DNA from: Pseudomonas sp. MYb327
Lineage (GTDB): Bacteria > Pseudomonadota > Gammaproteobacteria > Pseudomonadales > Pseudomonadaceae
NCBI RefSeq assembly: GCF_040438925.1
Contig: NZ_CP159258.1
Coordinates: 1,502,001 to 1,566,000, forward strand
Length of the DNA stretch: 64,000 nt
Reading direction: 5' to 3'
The notes under the pieces are model-generated. The model was given only the letters and a program-made list of their open reading frames with translations. It searched no databases and was not told the DNA's origin. The position numbers and the translations under genes are program-made. Positions 35,452 to 42,921 of the stretch are shown here, piece by piece. Every line of letters begins with the position of its first letter. Positions within the stretch are counted from its first letter, which is position 1.

Positions 35452-35481
35452 TCATGAAATTAAAACTATAAAATTTCATGA
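35452..35481. promoter_or_regulatory. Two-site dyad operator before the FAD oxidase gene
   Basis: TCATGAAATT (35452-35461) and AATTTCATGA (35472-35481) are exact inverted copies whose TCATGA cores repeat about two helical turns apart, eight bases before the ATG at 35489. The site is a likely target of the XRE-cupin regulator encoded in the same operon. Confidence 0.65.
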
Positions 35482-35488
35482 GCCTTTT

Positions 35489-36778
35489 ATGTTTCAACAA
35501 TCCACCCAGCATGTCGCCAGCTATTACGCCCACTCCTGTGCCGATCGCCTGGTCAATCGATCGGCATTGGAAGGGGAGCAGGACACCGAAATACTGATCA
35601 TCGGCGCCGGTTTCAGCGGCTTGCACACCGCATTGCGCCTGGCCCTGGCCGGCAAGCGGGTGACGTTGCTGGAGGCCAGCCGTGTGGCCTGGGCCGCTTC
35701 TGGGCGCAATGGTGGTCAAGCGATTCTTGGCTGGTCGTGTGACATGCCGCCGCTGGAAGCCGCACTGGGTTATGAGCGCGCGCGGCGTTTGTGGGACGGC
35801 ATGCGTTGGGCGGCGCGGGAGTTGCGAGAGCTTCCGGCACGCCATGGTTTCGATTGCGACTACCGGGTCGGCCACCTCTGGACATCAGTGATGCCGCGTC
35901 GGGTCAGCCTGTTGACGGAGTGGCAACACGAGGCCAGCCACAAATGGGGGCACGATGGATTGCAATTCATTGAGCGGGATCAACTGCCGGAATGGGTCGC
36001 GAGTGATCGTTATCAGGCCGGCCTGTTCGATCCTGAAGGCGGGCAATTGAACCCGCTGAAACTGGCACTGGGTTTGGCCGCTGCAATTGAGCGGGCCGGT
36101 GGAGTGATTCATGAACAAAGCAAAGCGCTGGATTATCGCGAGGACGGTGACGGGTATGTGGTGACCACTGAGCATGGTCGTATTCGCGCGGACGTGTTGG
36201 TGCTGGCGTGCAACGCTTATCTGGATCGTCTCGATCCTCAATTATCGAGTTGCGTGTTGCCCGTCGGCACCTATCAGGTGGCCACCGCGCCCCTTTCGCA
36301 AGCGCAGGCAACCGCGCTGCTACCGAGCAATGCGTGCGTCACCGACAACCAGTTTGTGCTTGATTATTTCCGCCGCACCCCCGACAACCGGCTGCTGTTT
36401 GGCGGTGGCTGCACCTATCTGGGCGGCATGCCAAAAGACATCGCCGGGGCGACCCGGCCATGCCTTGAGCGCGTGTTCCCGCAACTGAAAGGGGTCGAGC
36501 TGGAGTTCGCCTGGGGCGGGCACATCGACCTGACGCTCCAGCGCACGCCGGACATCGGTCGACGCGGCGACTTGTACTGGCTGCAGGGCTACTCCGGGCA
36601 CGGCGTGCTGCCGACACTGGCCGGGGCGCGAGCGGTGTCCGATGCGATAATGGGTCGGCCGGACGAATTGGCGTTGTATCAGGGTTTGCACAACGGCAGT
36701 TTTCCCGGTGGCAAGTACATGGCAGCACCACTGGAAGCAATCGGCAAGGCCTGGTACCGGCTGCGCGACAGTATTTGA
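35489..36778 (+). CDS. FAD-dependent amine oxidase, gamma-glutamylputrescine oxidase (PuuB) type
   Basis: 429 residues from the ATG at 35489. The DAO-type FAD motif LIIGAGFSGLHTALRLALAG lies at ~30, with ASGRNGGQAI (flavin site) and the C-terminal GYSGHGVLPTLAGA. The N-terminal SYYAHSC is typical of the PuuB/glutamylpolyamine oxidase subgroup. With the glutamine-synthetase-like ligase at 37382 and the XRE-cupin regulator at 36804 it makes a small glutamylated-amine catabolic unit. The amine itself is unknown. The dyad operator sits directly before the gene. Confidence 0.85.
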   Translation: MFQQSTQHVASYYAHSCADRLVNRSALEGEQDTEILIIGAGFSGLHTALRLALAGKRVTLLEASRVAWAASGRNGGQAILGWSCDMPPLEAALGYERARRLWDGMRWAARELRELPARHGFDCDYRVGHLWTSVMPRRVSLLTEWQHEASHKWGHDGLQFIERDQLPEWVASDRYQAGLFDPEGGQLNPLKLALGLAAAIERAGGVIHEQSKALDYREDGDGYVVTTEHGRIRADVLVLACNAYLDRLDPQLSSCVLPVGTYQVATAPLSQAQATALLPSNACVTDNQFVLDYFRRTPDNRLLFGGGCTYLGGMPKDIAGATRPCLERVFPQLKGVELEFAWGGHIDLTLQRTPDIGRRGDLYWLQGYSGHGVLPTLAGARAVSDAIMGRPDELALYQGLHNGSFPGGKYMAAPLEAIGKAWYRLRDSI

Positions 36779-36803
36779 AGCGGCAATTTCTGGAAGCCTT
36801 TCG

Positions 36804-37358
36804 ATGGACATGCAAGAAGAGATTTCGGCGCTGGCGATCCTCATCCAGGACCTGCGCAAACACAAAAAATACACCCTCAAGGATCTAGCGGACAAAATCG
36901 GCCGGTCCGTGGGATTTTTGTCCCAGGTCGAGCGCGGGTTGTCCCGGCCGACGGTGGCGGACCTGACCGCCATCAGCGAAACCCTGGGCGTGCCGACCAC
37001 CTATTTCTACAGCCTGCCCAAACCGATGGCCTTGCCCTGGGTAACCCGGCCAGACGAGCGACGCACGCTTTATTACGCCGACGGCATTACCGACATCCTG
37101 GTTTCGCCAAAAATGCGCGCGTCCTTTTCGATGCTGGAAAGCCAACTGGAACCCGGTGCCAGCAGCGGCGACCGGCACATGAAAGACAGCTCGGAGCAGG
37201 GCGGCTATGTCCTGGAAGGGGAATTGACGCTGTGGCTGGATAACGACGAACCGGTGACGTTGCACGCCGGCGACAGTTTTCAGCTGGCCAGTCATGCCCA
37301 TTGCCGCTACGGCAACCTCTCGGACCGACTCACCCGGGTCCTCTGGGTTTACACCTGA
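36804..37358 (+). CDS. XRE family regulator with cupin domain (PuuR-like)
   Basis: 184 residues from the ATG at 36804. HTH residues ~13-65 (YTLKDLADKIGRSVGFLSQVERGLSRPTV) are followed by a cupin at ~110-180 (GGYVLEGELTLWLDN, DSFQLASHAHCRYGN). PuuR-like proteins repress polyamine catabolic genes. It is placed between the oxidase and ligase genes, so probably autoregulates the operon through the dyad at 35452-35481. Confidence 0.88.
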   Translation: MDMQEEISALAILIQDLRKHKKYTLKDLADKIGRSVGFLSQVERGLSRPTVADLTAISETLGVPTTYFYSLPKPMALPWVTRPDERRTLYYADGITDILVSPKMRASFSMLESQLEPGASSGDRHMKDSSEQGGYVLEGELTLWLDNDEPVTLHAGDSFQLASHAHCRYGNLSDRLTRVLWVYT

Positions 37359-37381
37359 TACATCAACAAGGAACGAAAACG

Positions 37382-38728
37382 ATGGATGCTGTGTGCTCTG
37401 ATCTGCTGGCCGAAGTGCGTACGTTTCGTCAGCGTCACCCTGATGTGCGTTACGTCGACCTGATTTCCCTGGACATCCCGGGACATTTCTACGGCAAGCG
37501 TTACCCGATCGAGATGCTCGAAAAAGTGGCTGCTGGCAGCGCGTTGAAGTTGCCGCAAAACTGCGTATTGCTTGGCACCCAGGGCGGACTGTTCAAGATC
37601 GGCGACTACTGCTTCAACGACGGCGACCCGGATGCTCTGCGGCGCCTGGTTCCCGGCACGCTGAAGTTGGTGAGTTGGGAAAACCAACCGCTGGGGCAGA
37701 TGCTGATCACCTCCGATGGCACGGAAAAACCAATCGTCTTCGAGCCTCGCGAAGTGTTGGCGCAGGTGCTGGAGCGACTCAAGCGCAAAGGCATTTCCCC
37801 GGTGGTGGCGTTCGAGCTGGAGTTCTATCTGTTCGATCGACAGCTGCGTGAAGGCTTGCCGCAGTTCGCCCGCGACCCCTTGACCGACGATGCCGATGAT
37901 CAGCCGAACATGCACATCGAACGACTCTCGCGATTTGCCCCGGTACTCGATGACATGGTCGAGACCGCGCGGGCACAAGGCATCGATGCCACGGTGATCA
38001 CTGCCGAACTGGGGCCTGGACAGTTTGAAATCAATTTCGGCCACTCGGACGACGGCTTGCGCGCGGCCGACTGGGCGGCGCTGTTTTGCCGCAGCACTCG
38101 CGGCGTGGCGCTCAAGCACGGTTATCGCGCCAGTTTCATGTCCAAGCCGTATTTGCAGTACCCCGGAAGCGGCATGCATGTGCACGTGAGCCTGTATGAC
38201 GAGGCCGGCAACAATCTGCTGGCGGCAAACGGACAACAAGCGCTGCGGCATGCGGTGTCAGGGTGCCTGGACGTGTTGCCGCACTGCATGCCGATCTTTG
38301 CTCCGAATCACAATGCGCTCCGACGCTTGAGCGCTACAGTGAACGTCGCATCGCGTGCCAGTTGGGGCTTTGAAGATCGCGATGCTTGTTTGCGAGTGCC
38401 GGAATCGGACGCGAAAAACCTGCGAATCGAACATCGCCTTGCCGGTGCCGATGCCAACCCGTATCTGGTGTTGGCGGCGATTCTGGTGGGAATGGAGCAG
38501 GGACTGGAAAGCGGCCGTGAGCCGATTGCACCGCTTAATGAAGACCGCAGCAGTGGCATCGATTTTCCGGTGGAGATGCTGGAAGCCGTGCAGCTCATGC
38601 AAGCAAAGGCGCAGTTGCGCGAAGGGTTGGGTGCTGAATTTGTCGACGTGTATTGCGAGAACAAGCGTCAGGACCACCTGGCATTCATGCACGACATCAG
38701 TGCACGGGAGTACCGTTGGTTCCTCTAG
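37382..38728 (+). CDS. Glutamine synthetase family ligase (gamma-glutamylamine synthetase, PuuA-like)
   Basis: 448 residues with the GS catalytic layout: FELEFYLFD, ELGPGQFEINF, KPYLQYPGSGMHVHVSLYD, RRLSATVNVASRASWGFEDRD, RIEHRLAGADANPYLVLAAILVG. The glutamine synthetase beta-grasp segment reads LISLDIPGHFYGKRYP, unusual against PuuA proteins where a D-NG-RGKR pattern is common, so the amine substrate may differ. It would join glutamate to an amine at ATP cost, for oxidation by the upstream FAD enzyme. AAGGAACG precedes the ATG. It is the third and last gene of the unit. Confidence 0.87.
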   Translation: MDAVCSDLLAEVRTFRQRHPDVRYVDLISLDIPGHFYGKRYPIEMLEKVAAGSALKLPQNCVLLGTQGGLFKIGDYCFNDGDPDALRRLVPGTLKLVSWENQPLGQMLITSDGTEKPIVFEPREVLAQVLERLKRKGISPVVAFELEFYLFDRQLREGLPQFARDPLTDDADDQPNMHIERLSRFAPVLDDMVETARAQGIDATVITAELGPGQFEINFGHSDDGLRAADWAALFCRSTRGVALKHGYRASFMSKPYLQYPGSGMHVHVSLYDEAGNNLLAANGQQALRHAVSGCLDVLPHCMPIFAPNHNALRRLSATVNVASRASWGFEDRDACLRVPESDAKNLRIEHRLAGADANPYLVLAAILVGMEQGLESGREPIAPLNEDRSSGIDFPVEMLEAVQLMQAKAQLREGLGAEFVDVYCENKRQDHLAFMHDISAREYRWFL

Positions 38729-39112
38729 TTAAGATTGTTTCGAGGTTATCCTTAAAAAATACCCGGATATTTAAGGGCTTATGAAATTTAGTAACCGAAT
38801 GGTTAGCTAAAATATCTTGTTACAGAGAGAAATATTCCGTAATATCCGCCCCGCGTTCACCACCACGGTTTATGCATTTTTAAATCCCAGGCGTCCATCA
38901 GCTGCCTGGGATTTTTTTTGCCCGGAATTCAGTGATTCGAGACGGAGAAGAATCGCTGCATCCTTTTATTCGGGCCGTTGCTCCGATATCTCATATTTCC
39001 AAAACGAATAATTAGATAATTATTTATTCCTTTTCATGTTGATCAAGGCGGTGCAACTTGGAGTCCTGCACATCCATGTGGATGTACGTGACATCAGACA
39101 GGAAGCCTCAAT
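38729..39112. other. AT-rich gene-free region with an internal terminator
   Basis: No ORF with coding character. The stretch 38740-38880 is AT-rich and unlike the flanking genes. A strong terminator at 38882-38919 stands 154 bp past the preceding stop codon. A short hairpin (ACATCC/GGATGT, 39070-39085) lies in the leader of the molbindin gene. The region may contain a small RNA, or a long 3' untranslated region plus the molbindin promoter. Confidence 0.5.
38882..38919 (+). terminator. Rho-independent terminator
   Basis: AAATCCCAGGC (38882-38892) and GCCTGGGATTT (38904-38914) pair over 11 bp, followed by a run of T. It is 154 bp after the ligase stop codon. Confidence 0.92.
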
Positions 39113-39328
39113 ATGACCATCAAAGCGATCAACGTCCGTAACCAGTTCAAGGGCGTCATCAAGGAAATTCTCGAAGGCGAAGTGGTCTCCGAAATCGACG
39201 TGCAAACGGCATCAGGCATTGTCACCTCGGTGATTACCACCCGTTCCGTGCGCGACCTCGAATTGAAGGTTGGCAGCGAAGTGATTGCCTTCGTGAAATC
39301 CACCGAAGTCTCGATTGCCAAGCTCTGA
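39113..39328 (+). CDS. Molbindin (TOBE/Mop domain protein)
   Basis: 71 residues, a single Mop domain: NVRNQFKGVIKEILEGEVVS, EIDVQTASGIVTSVITTRSV, LKVGSEVIAFVKSTEVSIAK. Such proteins bind molybdate or tungstate as hexamers in the cytoplasm and buffer oxyanions. In Pseudomonas they often accompany sulfonate transport genes, as here (binding protein 90 bp downstream). AGGAAG precedes the ATG. Confidence 0.93.
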   Translation: MTIKAINVRNQFKGVIKEILEGEVVSEIDVQTASGIVTSVITTRSVRDLELKVGSEVIAFVKSTEVSIAKL

Positions 39329-39418
39329 TTACCGGCTCCTACAAGGTTCAGCGTTTCTCTCATCTAAATGATCGGTATCAGCGGCCTCGGCCGCTTTTTC
39401 AATCACTACGAGGTTTTC

Positions 39419-40438
39419 ATGGCGACTCGCTTCAAGCATTCAGCGTTGACTCTGTTGGCAGCCTCCGTGGCGGCGGTGAGCGCGTTGCTCAGCCCCGGTG
39501 CCCAGGCCGAAGGCAAGATCAGCATTGCCCAGCAATTCGGTATCGGTTATTTGATTCTGGATGTGGTGCGCGACCAGCAGCTCATCGAGAAACAGGGCAA
39601 GGCCCAGGGACTCGACATCACGGTCGACTGGAACAGCATTTCCGGCGCCACGGCGATGAACGAGGCGTTGTTGGCCGGCGCGCTGGATGTGGTGTCGGCG
39701 GGCGTGCCACCGATGCTGACGATTTGGGATCGAACCAAAGGCAAGCAAAACGTCAAGGCCATCGCCTCGCTGGGCTCGATGCCCAACTACCTGCTGACCA
39801 ATAACCCGAATGTGAAGAGCTTGAAGGACTTCACCGAAAAGGACCGCATTGCGGTGCCGGCGGCGGGCGTCGGGTTCCAGTCACGCACGTTGCAGATCGA
39901 AACGGCCAAGCAGTTTGGCAATGACCAATACAAGAAATTCGACGACATCTCGATCAGCCTGGCGCATCCGGATGCAACGGCGGCACTGATTGCCGGCGGC
40001 TCGGAAATCAGCTCGCATTTCTCCAGCCCACCGTTCCAGTATCAAGAGCTGCAAAGCCCCAACGTCCACAAAGTGCTGAGTTCCTACGATGTGCTGGGCG
40101 GCCAGTCCACGTTTAACGTGCTGTACACCACCGAAAAATTCCACGACGAGAACCCGAAAACCTATAAGGCGTTCTACGACGCATTGGCCGAAGCCGAGAA
40201 AATCATCAAGGCCGACAAGGCCGCCGCTGCCCAGACCTATATCCGGGTGGAGCAATCGAAGTTGCCGTTGCCGCTGGTTGAGAAGATCGTCAACGACCCC
40301 GAAATCGAATTCACCATCACGCCCCAGCGCACCGCTGTTTATGCGCAAAAGCTACAGACGCTGGGCGTGTTGAAAAACAAGGCGGACAGTTGGAAGGATT
40401 ACTTTTTCGAAGAAGCGCATGGTGGTGCAGGTAGCTGA
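39419..40438 (+). CDS. ABC transporter substrate-binding protein, NitT/TauT type
   Basis: 339 residues from the ATG at 39419 behind GAGG. A signal peptide ends near SPGAQAEG (residue ~24). The mature protein has the SsuA/TauA/NrtA binding fold (LIEKQGKAQGLDITVDWNSI, AMNEALLAGALDVVSAGVPP, LAHPDATAALIAGGSEISSH). No permease or ATPase gene is adjacent, so it is an orphan periplasmic receptor or feeds a system elsewhere. The substrate is probably a sulfonate or similar oxyanion compound. Confidence 0.88.
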   Translation: MATRFKHSALTLLAASVAAVSALLSPGAQAEGKISIAQQFGIGYLILDVVRDQQLIEKQGKAQGLDITVDWNSISGATAMNEALLAGALDVVSAGVPPMLTIWDRTKGKQNVKAIASLGSMPNYLLTNNPNVKSLKDFTEKDRIAVPAAGVGFQSRTLQIETAKQFGNDQYKKFDDISISLAHPDATAALIAGGSEISSHFSSPPFQYQELQSPNVHKVLSSYDVLGGQSTFNVLYTTEKFHDENPKTYKAFYDALAEAEKIIKADKAAAAQTYIRVEQSKLPLPLVEKIVNDPEIEFTITPQRTAVYAQKLQTLGVLKNKADSWKDYFFEEAHGGAGS

Positions 40439-40448
40439 TCCGATCGCT

Positions 40449-40521
40449 TTTTGTGGGAGCCGGCTTGCCAGCGATAGCGATCTGAAGGACGCCATCGCCC
40501 GTAAGCCGGCGCCTGCGGGTC
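40449..40521. repeat. Inverted pair of REP elements
   Basis: TGTGGGAGCCGGCTTGCCAG and GCCATCGCCCGTAAGCCGGC (then GCCTGCGG) form a REP doublet between convergent genes. Confidence 0.82.
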
Positions 40522-41152
40522 AGCGGGAGATAATCCCGTGATCGATGGCGTATTTGACCAGTGCCGCTGGTTTATCGATGTTGAGTTTGCGGCGGATGCT
40601 CAGGCGATGGGTTTCCACCGTGCGCACGCTGATGTCCAGTTCCCGCGCCATTTCCTTGTTGTTCAACCCCTGAGCCATTTTGTACAGCACCTGGCTTTCG
40701 CGGGGTGTCAGCTCGTTGTCGGTGTTTTTGTCGGCAATCAACCTTTGGGCGATTTCGGCGCTGTAGAAGGTCCCGCCGCTGGTGATTGCTTCGATAGCGG
40801 CAATGATTTCCCGTGAAGGCGCGTTCTTCAGCACATAGCCGCTGGCGCCGGAGCGCACCGATTCACTGACGTACTCGTAGTTGTCGTACATGCTCAGTAC
40901 CAACACCTTGAGCGACGGATACTGGCTGCGCAGCACGCGGGTCAGCTCCAGGCCATTCATGTCGCGCAGGCTGATGTCGACCAGCAGCAGGTCTGGCTGA
41001 CAGCGCCCGACCATCTCGATCGCCTCCGCACCATTTTCCGCTTCGCCCACCACTTCCAGGGGCGCCATGACGGCCAGCAGCGCCTTGATGCCGTCGCGGA
41101 CCAGGGAGTGATCGTCGACCAAAGCGACACGAATCGGGGAGGGCAGGTTCAT
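40520..41152 (-). CDS. NarL/LuxR-family response regulator
   Basis: 210 residues from the ATG at 41152; a GTG at 41164 would add four. The receiver domain has DDH at 13-15 and phospho-acceptor Asp59 (LLLVDISLRDMNG). The C-terminal LuxR HTH is ELTPRESQVLYKMAQGLNNKEMARELDISVRTVETHRLSIRRKL. It is paired with the histidine kinase 25 bp upstream. The pair is next to cstA, whose upstream region holds dyads suitable for such a regulator. Confidence 0.92.
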   Translation of the reverse strand: MNLPSPIRVALVDDHSLVRDGIKALLAVMAPLEVVGEAENGAEAIEMVGRCQPDLLLVDISLRDMNGLELTRVLRSQYPSLKVLVLSMYDNYEYVSESVRSGASGYVLKNAPSREIIAAIEAITSGGTFYSAEIAQRLIADKNTDNELTPRESQVLYKMAQGLNNKEMARELDISVRTVETHRLSIRRKLNIDKPAALVKYAIDHGIISR

Positions 41153-41177
41153 GGCAGGCTTCACTCTTGTTGTTGGG

Positions 41178-42545
41178 TCAGCGGTGGCTGCCGGTTAATT
41201 TCATCGGCAGCAGAACGTCGAGCTCACTTCTTCCCGGCATCGATATCAGGTCGAACCGGCCACCAAAATGTTCAACGCGCTCACGGATATTGCGCAGGCC
41301 GATGCCGGCGTGAAGCCGCTCCACCTGGGCGACGTTGAAGCCGACGCCGTCATCGACCACAGTCAACCGCACCGATTGTTCACAGCCGCGCAGGGTAATG
41401 GAAACGTTGTTGGCCTGGGCGTGGCGTTCAATGTTGGTCAGGCCTTCCTGAACGATGCGAAACAGCGATACCGCTGCGCCGTCGACCAACTGACAGTCAA
41501 ATTCGTTGTCGTTGTAAGTCACGGTCAGGCCGCTGCGCTGCTCGAATTCGGCGGCCAATTGCCCGATGGCTGCCGATAGGCCGAGGGTGTCGAGCAGGGA
41601 TGAACGCAGGTCGTGGGACAGGCTGCGGACCTCGCCAATCGCATCGCCCAGGCGCTCGGTGGCGACTCTTAACGTGCTCAAACCCTTATCGTGGGCCTGT
41701 GCACTTTCCAGAAGGTGGCTGGCCAGTTCGAACTGAAACTTGATCGAGACCAACACCTGGCTGACGCCGTCGTGCAGCTCGCGGGAAACCCGTGAGCGTT
41801 CTTCCTCTTGCAGGCTGACGATACGCTGGGTCAGGCGCTGGAGTTTTTTGTCCGCCAATCGATGCTCACTGACATTCAGGGTCATGCCGGTGGCGAAGAC
41901 AAACAGCACCGCCACCAACGCAACCACGGCAATCGCCATCATGGTTTTGCGGATGCCCATGGCGACTTCGGCGCGGGCCTGTTGGGTGGCGCGTTCGACG
42001 TCTTCGAGGTAAATGCCGGTGCCGAGCATCCAGCCCCAACGGTCGAGCATCACCACGTAGGCGAGCTTGTCTGTCACTTGGCCGGAGGAGGGTTTGTTCC
42101 AGGCGTAGCGTTGGAAACCTTCGCCGGATTGCGCACTTTTCAGCAGCGCCTGGATCACCGGCAAACCGTGCGGGTCCTTCATGTCCCACAGGTATTGGCC
42201 CACCAATTCCGACTGCCGCGCGTGCATCAGGCTGCGGCCTTCGTGGTCGTAGACGAAGAAATAGCCGTTGATGCCAAAGCTGAGCTTGCGCAGTTCTTCG
42301 AGCACTCGTTGCTGAGCGTGGGAATCACCGTGGCCGTCGTCGTACAGCGGCGCGATCAGGCTTTGCGCCATTTCCACGTAGTTTTTCAGTTCCGCACGCT
42401 TGCTCGCCAGGATGCTGTCTTCGATGAGCTGCGCCTGTTGATCACCCAGTTGGCGATTCAGGGAAATCACCAGCGCGCAGATGACGGCAATGGCCAGCAC
42501 CAGCGGAAGAATCCCGAGGGCGACGATTTTGTGTTTGAGCTGCAT
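41178..42545 (-). CDS. Sensor histidine kinase with single-Cache domain (HisKA_3)
   Basis: 455 residues from the ATG at 42545 (MQLKHKIVALGILPLVLAIA). TM1 (~9-29), a periplasmic sCache domain (about 35-195; GINGYFFVYDHEGRSLMHAR, GQYLWDMKDPHGLPVI, DRWGWMLGTGIYLEDVE) and TM2 (~200-222) precede a dimerisation helix with His258 (SRVSRELHDGVSQ) and an HATPase domain (GVGFN, GIGLRNIRERV). Such sCache kinases often sense small carboxylates. cstA adjacency suggests pyruvate or a similar signal, by analogy to BtsSR and related systems. Confidence 0.92.
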   Translation of the reverse strand: MQLKHKIVALGILPLVLAIAVICALVISLNRQLGDQQAQLIEDSILASKRAELKNYVEMAQSLIAPLYDDGHGDSHAQQRVLEELRKLSFGINGYFFVYDHEGRSLMHARQSELVGQYLWDMKDPHGLPVIQALLKSAQSGEGFQRYAWNKPSSGQVTDKLAYVVMLDRWGWMLGTGIYLEDVERATQQARAEVAMGIRKTMMAIAVVALVAVLFVFATGMTLNVSEHRLADKKLQRLTQRIVSLQEEERSRVSRELHDGVSQVLVSIKFQFELASHLLESAQAHDKGLSTLRVATERLGDAIGEVRSLSHDLRSSLLDTLGLSAAIGQLAAEFEQRSGLTVTYNDNEFDCQLVDGAAVSLFRIVQEGLTNIERHAQANNVSITLRGCEQSVRLTVVDDGVGFNVAQVERLHAGIGLRNIRERVEHFGGRFDLISMPGRSELDVLLPMKLTGSHR

Positions 42546-42669
42546 CTCTAATCCTGGCCGGGCCGGGGGAGGGCGAAGGCTCGGCATCATATGCCAAAGC
42601 GAGGGCGAGCCAGTAGCGCGGCTGGACGGAATGACCAATGGCCGGGATGTCTTGAGTTGAAATACCAAC

Positions 42670-42762
42670 CCTGTAGAGGTGAGCCTGCTCGCGATGGTGG
42701 TGCATCAGGCGACATCTCTGTTGAGTGACAGATTGCTATCGCGAGCAGGCTCGCTCCCACAG
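42670..42762. repeat. Inverted pair of REP elements
   Basis: TGTAGAGGTGAGCCTGCTCG and ATCGCGAGCAGGCTCGCTCC (then CACAGG) face each other in the kinase-cstA gap. Confidence 0.82.
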
Positions 42763-42772
42763 GAAATCAACA

Positions 42773-42798
42773 GCGTCTACGTAGAACTACGTAGACGC
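42773..42798. promoter_or_regulatory. Perfect 26-bp palindrome with nested CTACGTAG dyads
   Basis: GCGTCTACGTAG (42773-42784), AA, then CTACGTAGACGC (42787-42798). Each arm holds the self-complementary CTACGTAG. A further TACGTA at 42803-42808 gives three cores at 10- and 15-bp intervals. It lies ~125 bp before the cstA ATG. Confidence 0.75.
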
Positions 42799-42921
42799 GG
42801 CGTACGTAGTAACGCGGATTTATTTGTGGACGCCATGCGCGGATATTGGGCCAGCTCCGCTCAGCGGACACAATTATAAAAATTACCGCCGCAGTCACGA
42901 GCTGTCGGCAGGAGACCCTCT

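Larger units (their letters stand above)
42546..42921. other. Divergent control region between the kinase gene and cstA
   Basis: No ORF is credible here. It contains a REP doublet (42670-42762), a perfect 26-bp palindrome (42773-42798) with a third TACGTA close by, and an AT-rich -10-like ATTATAAAAATT near 42875. GGAGA at 42911-42915 is the cstA ribosome site. Confidence 0.7.

Noticed and set aside
39070..39085. Riboswitch in the molbindin leader
   Set aside because: There is only one six-bp hairpin. The larger conserved structure of a molybdenum-cofactor RNA element is not visible.
42800..42921. Sigma-54 promoter for cstA (TTGGGCCAGCTCCGC near 42846)
   Set aside because: The GG to GC spacing is nine, not ten, and the -24 block is poor.
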